This document shows positions 9,723 through 19,100 of a stretch of 64,000 nt of DNA, one piece after another; the first letter of the stretch is position 1; each line of letters opens with the position of its first letter. Origin of the DNA: Lewinellaceae bacterium (GTDB lineage: Bacteria; Bacteroidota; Bacteroidia; Chitinophagales; Saprospiraceae); assembly GCA_016716135.1 (NCBI GenBank), contig JADJWX010000006.1, forward strand, positions 335,443 to 399,442, in the 5' to 3' direction. The translations under genes were made by a program, and so were the position numbers. The notes below the pieces were generated by a model. It was not told the origin of the DNA. It ran no database searches and saw nothing but the letters and a program-made list of their open reading frames with translations.

Positions 9723-11090
9723 CTACCGCCAGGGCAGTTCAATTACCCGTCGCCCGACGGCAAAACCCAAATCGGTGCCGGCATCTGAATCGGAGCGAAA
9801 ATGTACGCCCAACGGTACCCGGCTGTACGCATTTTCAAGGGCCATCTCCCGAATCGAATTAAAGGTCCGCGGTGTGCCGTTGAACTCCGTGCGGCCTTCG
9901 TGGCTGCGGTCGGTGAAACGGTAATCCGTGCCGAAAACAGATTCCAGGACGACGGAAGCCGCCGCGCCGAACGTCGCATGGCCGGAAGGGTAAGTCGGGA
10001 AACTGGGGGTGTAATAACCGCCGGAGCCGTCGGGACACATGATGGTGTTCCAACCCGGATCGTTCTGATAGGCACGAATATAATCGACCGGACGCAGGTA
10101 ATTGAACTTGTACTTTTCCTGCCAACACTTAATGCCCGCATCCGAAAGCGCCATGCTGACTTTGGCGTATGCGACAACCGCCTCCAGCATGTCGGGCCGT
10201 TCGATGGCCATAAGCTGGTTGGCAATACTGATCCAGCGGCCGGCCGGGCTGAAGGTGAGAATAGGGCAGTCGTCGCTCCAGAATTCGGCAATCCAACGGT
10301 CTTCCTGTTTGCCGCCGGCTTTGATTTCGTTCACCAGTTGGCGCGTTTCCGTAGCTTCGGCATACAGCGCCGACGCCGGATCGGTGCTGAAAACCGGCGG
10401 GGGAGGGGCCACGTCGGAGGCCTGTGCGGCGAAGGTGCGCACCTTGCCCCAATGCGGCAGAAGCGCCGGTTGGTAGTCGGGGTAGGTCGGTTTCCAAAGC
10501 CCCGTTCCGGCGGGCGGCACGTAGGCGGGGTCGGTGTTGTGGAGGTAGGCTTCGTGGCCCCAATGATCGGCGGCCGACCAGTCGTACACCGTTTCGGCGA
10601 CGTACCGGCCGTATTGCAGGGAGCGGTTGTAAATCGCCGGAGTCGTTCGGGATTGCAGGTCGGTGCGCAGGTCGCCGCCAATTTCCAACATATGAAATTG
10701 CTGTTCGGCGGGCGCAGTTGGGAAATACAGTTCGAAGGCCCGTTCGTATGCGGCATTCAGGCAAACTTCCCAATTGTACTCGTAGTCCGCATCCGGCTCC
10801 CGGATGAACAGCTGCGGGTAATGGCCCGAAAAGGACCGGTATTTTCCCCGGCTTCCGTGTACGATCGATTCGTAGGCGATCAAATTGATGTAGCCGAGGT
10901 TCCGGGCGGAAACCGGTGGCTTGTAACCCGGGCAGTACCGTTCGACATTCAGGTACAGCTGGTTCCAGATCAAGGGCGTCCGGTGCGAAAATGAAGCAGC
11001 CGGGCTGCTGATTTCCAGGCCGTTAAAATCTTCTTTGCAGGCGCCGAACAGGACAACCATGGTCAACAGGAGTAGAATTATTTTATTCAT
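9723..11090 (-). CDS. Vanadium haloperoxidase / PAP2-type phosphatase lipoprotein
   Basis: 455 residues from the ATG at 11090, chosen because a lipoprotein signal peptide (ending LFGAC, Cys19) begins there; the frame stays open upstream without a signal. The C-terminal half carries the acid phosphatase/vanadium haloperoxidase signature: K.K..YLRP, PTYPSGHATFG, and SR.PLGVHFRSDSDAG with the active-site Arg/His/Asp. The enzyme would be anchored in the outer membrane or periplasm and either oxidise halides with peroxide or remove phosphate groups; sequence alone does not separate these. It is the last gene of a minus-strand series after rrf2, the hemerythrin gene and a small lipoprotein gene, 180 bp downstream of the latter, so it may have its own promoter. 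Confidence 0.85.
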   Translation of the reverse strand: MNKIILLLLTMVVLFGACKEDFNGLEISSPAASFSHRTPLIWNQLYLNVERYCPGYKPPVSARNLGYINLIAYESIVHGSRGKYRSFSGHYPQLFIREPDADYEYNWEVCLNAAYERAFELYFPTAPAEQQFHMLEIGGDLRTDLQSRTTPAIYNRSLQYGRYVAETVYDWSAADHWGHEAYLHNTDPAYVPPAGTGLWKPTYPDYQPALLPHWGKVRTFAAQASDVAPPPPVFSTDPASALYAEATETRQLVNEIKAGGKQEDRWIAEFWSDDCPILTFSPAGRWISIANQLMAIERPDMLEAVVAYAKVSMALSDAGIKCWQEKYKFNYLRPVDYIRAYQNDPGWNTIMCPDGSGGYYTPSFPTYPSGHATFGAAASVVLESVFGTDYRFTDRSHEGRTEFNGTPRTFNSIREMALENAYSRVPLGVHFRSDSDAGTDLGFAVGRRVIELPWR

Positions 11091-11270
11091 AGGATCAAAA
11101 AATTTAGCGTTGTTAAATGTGTGCTGTGGTCGGTAAAAAGAGAGCGGTAGCAATCCGCGATGTGTGCCGGCATAGCGTTGCCGGGCGGGTGCGGTCTGCC
11201 GACCGGCCCGGAGCATCGGGTTTTGCGTAAGCGGAATATGGGAGGTGTGTATTTCGGGAAGGCCTGCGCG

Positions 11271-11756
11271 TTAGTTGCAGGTTTCCCGGAGCAGGTCGTT
11301 GTACAGTTTTCGGTGTGTTTCGAGGGCAGTAGTGCCGCCTGCCCGGTTTATTTTTTCAAAAAGGGCCATTTTTTGCGATTCAACTTGTTGTGCTTGCTTT
11401 TTCAACGTAAGAATCTGGTCGCGCATGGCCAGATCGGCCTGCTCTACGGCTGTCAGGGCTTGTTTCACCGCCGGATCGAGGCTTTGGAAGGATTCGAACA
11501 TCCGGATCAGATTGGCATTCCGGACGTTCAGCATATTGGATTTTTCTTCCGCGGGCATGTCGGGTGGCAGTTTGGCTTCCATCAGGGCATTGACCTCGTC
11601 CCATGCGCTGGAAATGCGGGTTTGCAGTGTCCCCAACGTACAGCGAATGGTTTTTTCCTGGCGGCCCAGTTGCAGCAACTCGGCTTTGTAGTCACTGCGT
11701 GTAGTGCAACTCCCAAGCACGATAAGTGCCGGGAGGAAGTATAAAAACACGTTCAT
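11271..11756 (-). CDS. Small coiled-coil lipoprotein of unknown function
   Basis: 161 residues. A lipoprotein signal with the lipobox VLGSC (Cys17) is followed by an almost entirely helical, Gln/Glu/Lys-rich sequence (about 25-160) with heptad-like spacing, suggesting a coiled coil facing the periplasm. I recognise no family. It starts 27 bp after the hemerythrin stop codon on the same strand, so the two are probably cotranscribed. Confidence 0.75.
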   Translation of the reverse strand: MNVFLYFLPALIVLGSCTTRSDYKAELLQLGRQEKTIRCTLGTLQTRISSAWDEVNALMEAKLPPDMPAEEKSNMLNVRNANLIRMFESFQSLDPAVKQALTAVEQADLAMRDQILTLKKQAQQVESQKMALFEKINRAGGTTALETHRKLYNDLLRETCN

Positions 11757-11783
11757 GCGGTCGAATTTTAGTTTTACAGCGGC

Positions 11784-12275
11784 TCAGGCATCCAATCCGT
11801 TTGCGCCCGGGGCGGCATGTTCCCAGAATTTATCGTTCCAGTGGTCCGAATCGGGCACTTCCCGGTGAATTTCTTCCAGCAACCGGAGTTGCTCGTCGCT
11901 GGCAACCTGTTGAATTTCGTTGAAAAGCACCCGTTCCTCAAACCGGATATGGTGGTCGAGTTCAAGGGCGATCAGCTCGAGGATCACCGGCAAATCAGTC
12001 GTTGAACGGAACAATTCTTCGATACGCCGGTGTTCGAAAACGGCCTGTTGAACCAGAGCGTTGCCGGCGCCCAGTATGGGGAAAAGCTGCCTTTCCTCGA
12101 TGTCGAAATGCGCCGTCAAATGCTGTTCAAAAAACCAGTCGGCATAGCGTTTTATGCGTTCCGGCTCCACCTGGTTTTTCAACCCGGTTTTTATTTTCCA
12201 GCACAACAACAGCCCGTGGTGGTGCTCACGGCTCAACGGGCGCAGGGCGGCTTGTCGTTTTATCGGTTTTGGCAT
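11784..12275 (-). CDS. Hemerythrin-domain protein
   Basis: 163 residues from the ATG at 12275. The four-helix hemerythrin pattern of iron ligands is visible: REHHHGLL, HLTAHFDIEE, EHRRIE and HHIRFEER. Such proteins bind a di-iron centre and sense or carry oxygen, or handle NO and iron-sulfur repair (YtfE/RIC-like); no N-terminal ScdA domain is present here. A 16-bp palindrome lies 39 bp upstream of the start, between this gene and rrf2, and matches the one upstream of rrf2. I infer direct repression by the neighbouring Rrf2 regulator. Confidence 0.88.
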   Translation of the reverse strand: MPKPIKRQAALRPLSREHHHGLLLCWKIKTGLKNQVEPERIKRYADWFFEQHLTAHFDIEERQLFPILGAGNALVQQAVFEHRRIEELFRSTTDLPVILELIALELDHHIRFEERVLFNEIQQVASDEQLRLLEEIHREVPDSDHWNDKFWEHAAPGANGLDA

Positions 12276-12313
12276 GTTTTGATTTTTTCCTGTTTGAGTG
12301 ATTTGCTTGGTAG

Positions 12314-12329
12314 CGGACAAATTTGTCCG
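12314..12329. promoter_or_regulatory. Putative Rrf2-family operator (perfect 16-bp palindrome)
   Basis: CGGACAAATTTGTCCG is perfectly self-complementary and lies 39 bp before the hemerythrin start. A near-identical copy lies upstream of rrf2. Confidence 0.7.
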
Positions 12330-12347
12330 TTTTCGGGGCAAAAAAAA

Positions 12348-12782
12348 TCAGCGCTTCAAAATCGCGGCGCCGCTTTCCAGCGATTCGGCCAGTTGCCGGA
12401 TGGCGGTTGTTTCCAGCATGGTTTTCAGTTGTTCGCGAATGCCCATGAATTCATGGTGCAGGGGGCAGGGGTTTTGGGCATCGCAATTTGCGAGGCCCAA
12501 ACCGCAGCCCGTATAAATAAGGTTGCTATCTATCGTCCGCACCACATCGCTCAACATGACCGTTTGCAGTTGGTGCGCCGTCATTTCAAACCCGCCGGTC
12601 GGCCCTTTGGACGACTGGATCAGGTCGTTTTTGCTCAGCTGCTGCAAAATTTTGGCGGTAAAGGCTTCCGGGGAGTCGATGGCTTCGGCAATATCTTTCA
12701 ACCCGGTGCGCACCCCCCGGCCGGATTGTTGTGCGATATAAACCGCAGCGCGTATACCGTATTCGCAGGCTTTGGAAAACAT
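12348..12782 (-). CDS. Rrf2-family iron-sulfur transcriptional regulator (NsrR/IscR-like)
   Basis: 144 residues, typical Rrf2 length. The N-terminus (YGIRAAVYIA, GLKDIAEAIDSP) is the winged helix-turn-helix, followed by GPTGGFEM and the linker helix. Three cysteines spaced C-x6-C-x5-C (TGCGLGLANCDAQNPC) would bind an iron-sulfur cluster, as in IscR and NsrR. The hemerythrin gene directly downstream makes an NO- or redox-sensing role plausible. A palindrome 43 bp upstream suggests autoregulation. Which small molecule is sensed cannot be read from the sequence. Confidence 0.88.
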   Translation of the reverse strand: MFSKACEYGIRAAVYIAQQSGRGVRTGLKDIAEAIDSPEAFTAKILQQLSKNDLIQSSKGPTGGFEMTAHQLQTVMLSDVVRTIDSNLIYTGCGLGLANCDAQNPCPLHHEFMGIREQLKTMLETTAIRQLAESLESGAAILKR

Positions 12783-12825
12783 TAATCGCTATTTTCTGGG
12801 ACAAAACTAGGGGCATTTTTTATAG

Positions 12826-12841
12826 CGGACAAGTTTGTCCG
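12826..12841. promoter_or_regulatory. Putative Rrf2-family operator upstream of rrf2
   Basis: CGGACAAGTTTGTCCG has one central mismatch from perfect symmetry and matches the operator at 12314-12329 in 15 of 16 positions, including the flanking AG. The rest of 12783-13106 holds a small TTTCAAATTTGAAA palindrome at 12880-12893 and the hairpin at 12994-13026; I see no gene. Confidence 0.7.
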
Positions 12842-12993
12842 TTATACTTTTTTCGGGAAATACCGAATTGTCGCGCACATTTCAAATTTGAAAAGTTTGC
12901 CGGGTGAACGTTGAAATCCACACAACCGGGCAACCATTTTCAACCACAACACGTCATCCACCAGTTTATACCCGGCGGAAAGTAACGGGGTGT

Positions 12994-13026
12994 AGTCGTA
13001 GGACGACTTGAAGTCGTCCTACGACT
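12994..13026. repeat. 33-bp near-perfect palindrome upstream of sprA
   Basis: A 16-bp arm (12994-13009) and its exact complement (13011-13026) are separated by one base; the arms are built from two copies of the GTCGT/ACGAC word. It lies 80 bp before the sprA start. It could be a dispersed repeat or a hairpin in the sprA leader. Confidence 0.75.
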
Positions 13027-13106
13027 TTAGCCCGCCGCCAAGTTGCCGCCACGTTTCGCCGGGTAAATCCAACCAACGAATCTTATTTACAGACCTGCTT
13101 TTGAAC

Positions 13107-16100
13107 ATGACGAAGAAGAACATACTTCTTGCGACGATTGGACTGCTTTCTCTGGCGACCTTATTTGCTTTTACAAATCCGCAAGGTGCAAAAAGCGCCG
13201 GCGAACGTGTGATTACCCTGTTTTTCCCCGATAAAACACTGCCCATCGCCCCGGATTATTCATTTGCGGAATCGGACCAATCCGCACGCCGCACACCGCA
13301 CGCCGCACTCGACACCTTCCCGCCGCTGGAAGACCGGACCGGCGATTTTATAAACAGCCAGAACCCGAATCCGATTGACTTGCGCGATCCCAAGGTGATC
13401 GAACAACAGGTGGAATACGACCCGGTGAGCAACATGTACATCATCACCGAAAAAATCGGCGACGATTACTTCCGCGCCCCAACCTACCTGACCTTCGACG
13501 AGTACGTGAAATGGCGCGACCGCAAGCAGCAACAGGAGTATTTCGACCGCCTGCAGGGTGTGGAGTCTGCCGGAAAAAGTTCGGGCGGCATTACCGACCC
13601 GATTGCCAAATTTGAAATAAAAAACACCCTGATTGACCGCCTGTTCGGCGGTACCAATGTAGATATCAAGCCCCAGGGCAATATCAACCTGACCTTCGGT
13701 TTTGATTACCAAAAAATTCAAAACCCCATTCTGACGCTGCGCCAGCAGCGCACCGGCAACTTCGATTTCGACATGGACATCAACATGAGCGCGTCGGGGC
13801 AGATCGGTGAAAAACTGAAACTCAATTTTAACTACAACACTCAGGCGACCTTCGACTTCGACAACCAGATGAAGTTGAATTACGACACCAAGGGCTTTTC
13901 CGAAGACGAGATCATTCAAAACATCGAAGCCGGTAACGTGTCGCTGCCGCTGCGCTCCAACCTGATCCAGGGCGCGCAAAACCTGTTTGGTTTTAAAACC
14001 GGCCTCAAATTCGGCCATCTGAACATGACCCTGCTCGCCGCCCAGCAGCGTTCGCGGCAAAACTCCATTGCCGTACAGGGCGGCTCCCAGCTCCAGGTGT
14101 ACGAAAAACCCATCGACGAGTACGACGAAAACCGCCACTTCCTCATCAGCCACTGGAACCGCAACCAGTTTGAGGACGCACTCAAGTGCCTGCCGGTACC
14201 GCAAACGCTGTTTACCATCACCCGCATGGAAGTGTGGATCACCAATGACCAGGGAAGAACCGATGGCGGTATCCGCGACATTGTGGCCCTGATGGACCTC
14301 GCCGAGCCCAACCCGTACAACCAGGATTTTCTGGGCACCCCGACCGAACTCGATGCCAAAGGCCAGCCCCTGCCCACCAACGGCAACAATACCCTGTTTC
14401 CCCAAATCGCCTCCATTTTATCCGCCGATTCCACCCTGCGTTTTACCGACAAGGTGGTCAACCGGCTTACCAATGAACTGGGCCTGGTGCAAACCCGCGA
14501 TTTTGAAAAAGTAACCGCCTACCAGCTTTCCCCTTCCGAGTTCACCTACGACGAGCAACTGGGTTTCATCAGCATCAGCCGCAACGTACAACCCGACCAG
14601 GTGGTGGGTGTAGCACTGGAATATACCTACAACGGGGTGCCGTACAAGATTGGTGAATTTTCGAGCGACGTGAGCGGCCCGGCCGATGAAACCGGCCTCA
14701 ACCAGAACGTGTTTTTCGTGAAAATGCTGAAAAGCACCACGGCCAACGTGCAGTACCCGATCTGGGACCTGATGATGAAAAACGTGTACTCGGTGGGTTC
14801 GGTCAACGTAGACCCGCAGGAGTTCCGCTTCGATATTTTTTACGAAGACCCCGGCAAAGGCCAGAAGCGCTTCCTGAACAGCCCCGACATTCCCGCCGGT
14901 GTTGCCAACCTGCCCCTGCTTCAGATTTTCCGCCTCGACACCCTCAACCTGCAGGGCGACCCCGGCCCCGACGGTATTTTCGACTTCGTACCCGGCCTGA
15001 CCATCAACCTGCGCAGCGGCCGCATCATGTTTCCGGTGCTGGAGCCCTTCGGGTCTTACCTGGGCGGCAAACTCGCCGCTGCCGGCGCCGACCCGGCCGT
15101 GGTGGAAAAATATGTTTACCCCCAACTCTACGACTCCACGCTGTTCCGCGCCCGGGAATTCCAGCAGCTCAACCGTTTTACCCTGAAAGGCTCGTACAAA
15201 TCGTCGACCTCCTCGGAAATATCGCTCGGCACGTTTAACCTGCCCCAGGGCTCGGTGCGCGTGAGTGCCGGCGGTCGCCAATTGATTGAAGGGCAGGATT
15301 ATATTGTCGATTACAACATCGGCAAATTCAAAATTCTGAGCGACGCCATCCTGCAATCGGGCCAGAATGTGAACGTCAGTTTTGAAGACAATACGCTCTT
15401 CGGTTTTCAGAGCCGGACCATGCTCGGCGCGCGGTTCGACTACACGCTGAACAAGGACGTGAACATCGGCGCGACGTTCATGAACCTGTTTGAACGCCCG
15501 CTGACGCAAAAAGTAAACTTCGGCGACGACCCCATCAACAACAAAATGTACGGCCTCGACGTCAACATTTCCAAAGAAGCGCCCTGGCTGACCAAACTGG
15601 TGGATAAACTCCCCCTGATCGACACCAAAGCGCCCTCTTCGATCACCGCACAGGCCGAGGTGGCCTGGCTCGACCCGGGGCACAACCGCGCCATCAACCA
15701 AAGCGGAGAAAAAGGCGGGATCGTGTACATCGACGACTTTGAGGGCAGCACCGCCAACCTGCCGCTGGCCAACCCGGCCAATACCTGGGTGCTGGCTTCC
15801 GTACCGCGTGGCGACAACATGCTGTTCCCCGAAGCCGACCTCACCGATACGCTGGCCATGAGTGCCAACCGCTCGCGTTTGGCCTGGTACATCGCCGACC
15901 CCAGCGCCCGCGATGCGGTAGACAATACCAACCCCTACACTCGCCGGATCGAATTCCAGGATATTTTCCCCAACCGCCAGCTGACACCGCTCGAACAGTC
16001 GGCCCTGCGCCCGCTCGACGTGACCATCTATCCCCGCGAGCGCGGCCCCTACAATTTTGAACTGCCCGACGGCTATCCGGGTATTTCCAAGGGTCTGACC

Positions 16101-19100
16101 ACGACCGGCGAACTTGACGAGCCGACCACCCGCTGGGCCGGTTTTATGAAAGGCCTGAACACCAACGATTTTGAGGCGGCCAACATCGAATTTGTGGAAT
16201 TCTGGATGCTCAACCCCTACATGGATAAGGGCGACAACACCAATATTTCCAAAGACGGCGCCATGTATATCGACCTGGGTAGTATTTCCGAGGATATCAT
16301 GCGCGACTCGCGGCAGTTTTTTGAAAATGCCTTGCCGACCGGGCAGGGCGTCAATTCGACTGCGGAAACCCGCTGGGGCCGCGTGCCGGTACTGCGCCCG
16401 GTGGTGAATGCCTTCGACAACGACCCGGCCAAGCGCGTGTTGCAAGACCTGGGCCTCGACGGCCTGAATGACGAGGAAGAGCGGACGTTCTTTTCCGAGT
16501 GGGTCAATGCGATTTTGGCATCCTCCCTGTCGCCCAATGCGAAAGACTCCATCCTGGCCGACCCTTCGAACGACAACTTCGTGTATTTCCGCGACCAGGC
16601 GTTCGATGTAACCACCCCCGGCTTGCTGGAGCGCTACCGCAAATTCAACAGCCCGCAGGGCAACTCGCCCGTCAACCAAACGCAAAACCTCAACCCCTCA
16701 GCCACCAACTATCCCGACTCCGAAGACCTCAACCGCGACAACTCGCTGAACGAAACGGAGGCCTATTTCCGCTATAAAATTGAACTCAAAAAAACCGGCG
16801 TTACCTTCAACGACGGCGTCCAGATGGAGGTGCTCGACGTGGATGCGCCCGAACTGCGCGACCTGATCACCGACACCGTGGTGTTCGATCGCAACGGCGC
16901 CCGTTTTGTCTGGTACCGCTTCAAACTGCCGCTCGACCACATCCGTCGCCAAACGATCGGCGGCATCCAGGATTTCCGTTCGATCCGTTTCGTGCGGATG
17001 TTCTGGAAAGGTTTTGACGAGCGTACCACTTTCCGTTTTGCTACGCTCGAACTGGGCCGCAACCAGTGGCGCCGGTTTACCCAGGCACTACCGGACCCCT
17101 CCTTTCCGGGTTGCGACGCCGGGACACCCAACACGCCCTTCGACGTAAACGCTGTAAGTATTGAAGAAAACGCCGCCCGCGCGCCCTTCAACTACACCAT
17201 CCCGTACGGCATTTCCCGGGAGCAGTCGGTTGGCGCATTTCCCGACATTTTGCAAAACGAGCAGGCGCTGTCGATGTCGATTTGCAGCCTTACCCAGTGC
17301 GACGCCCGGGCTATTTTCAAAACCCTGAACATGGACCTGCGGCAGTTCGAGCGCCTGAAAATGTTCGTGCACGCCGAGCGCGTCGACGAGCCGCTCGACA
17401 CCAACGACCTGACTGTTTTCATCCGCCTGGGCTCCGATTTTTACCGGAACTATTACGAATACGAAATACCGCTGACGCCCTCCAACCCCGACAATGTGAT
17501 CAACGGAAACCCCGACAGCCGCTCGTACAAGGAGGAAGTCTGGCGCCCGGAAAACAATTTCGACTTCCCGCTCGAACTGCTGACGGAGGTGAAAAAGCTG
17601 CGCAACAAGGATGTCAACTGGGACGTGTCGTTGCCCTACATCATTTCCGACCCCGACAATCCGCGCAACCGCGTAAAAGTGGTGGGCAACCCGAACCTGG
17701 GCTACGTGAAAGGCGCCATGGTCGGCGTGCGCAACGTGGACCCGGAAAATTTGCCGCACTGCGTCGAAGTCTGGATCAACGAACTCCGCCTCAACGGGTT
17801 CAACGAGCAGGGCGGCTATGCCGGGCAGGCGCGCCTGGATATGAAACTGGCCGACCTGGGTAACATTTCCATGGCCGGAAACTACACCAGTATCGGTTGG
17901 GGGAGCATTGAACAGAAACTCATCCAGCGCCAGCGGGAAGAAATTATCCAGTACGATATTTCAACCAACCTCGAACTCGGCAGGTTTTTTCCGGAAAAAT
18001 TCGGCCTGCGCCTGCCGTTCTACGCCCAGTACTCCAATGTGACCAAAAACCCGGAATACGATCCCTACGACCTGGATATCAAACTGAAAGACAAACTGAA
18101 CGACGAGGCCGACCCGATCAAACGCGAGGAAATCCGCTCCCAGGCGCAGGATGTGACCATCACGCGCGGCTTCAACTTCACCAACGTGCGCAAGGAACGC
18201 ACGGGCGGCGCGCGTAAAATTCCGCTGCCTTGGAACATCGAAAACTTCAGCCTGACCTACGCCTTTAACCAGGAAAAACGCCGCACCCCGTTCATCATCA
18301 ACGATCAGATCAACCGCTACAAAGGCGCACTCGACTGGCAGTATGCCACCGGCCTGAAGCCCTTGCAGCCGTTCAAAAAGATGATCAAAAACGACAAGTA
18401 CTTCAAGTGGATCACTGAAATGAACTTCAACCCGCTGCCGAGTACTTACGGTTTCAGCACCAACCTGGAGCGGATTGTGCAAGTGACCACCTATCGTTTT
18501 GCCGGCGGCGACCCCGAACTCGATACCTACTACAACCGCCGTTTTACCTGGGATCGCAACTACGACCTGGGCTGGGAGATCACCAAAAACCTGCGCTTCA
18601 ACTTCAACGCCGTAGCCCGCAGCCTCATCGACGAGCCCTTGCAATACATGAACGGCGAGGTAGTGTCCAAACAAACGCGGAAAGACTCCATCTGGCAAAA
18701 TATCAAATCGCTGGGCCGGCCCAAAAACTACACCCACACGGCCAGCCTGAATTACACCCTGCCGTTTAAAGTGATCCCGCTCATGGACTGGATCACGGTG
18801 AAGGCCTCCTATACGGCCGGATACACCTGGACGGCGCAGTCGCTCAAATTGCAATACCTGCCGGATGTGCCGTCGCAGTATTCCGATATCGTCAACATGC
18901 GTTCGTTGGGCAACGTGATCCAGAACAACAACGTGCGTCAGATCAACGGCGATTTTAACTTCGAAACCCTGTACAACAAGAGCAAATACCTGGCGAAAAT
19001 CAACAAACGCGGCGCCCCCGGCGGCCGCACGCCCAATTCCGGGCGCAACAATCGCAACAACCGCAGTAACTCGCCCGACTTGCCAGGGATGGACCCGAGC

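Noticed and set aside
14418..16685. Long open frame (755 codons) on the minus strand opposite sprA
   Set aside because: Mirror of strong codon bias in sprA; no signal, domain or start context. Similar antisense frames (for example 4110-5021, 13260-14405, 19755-20546) are dismissed for the same reason.
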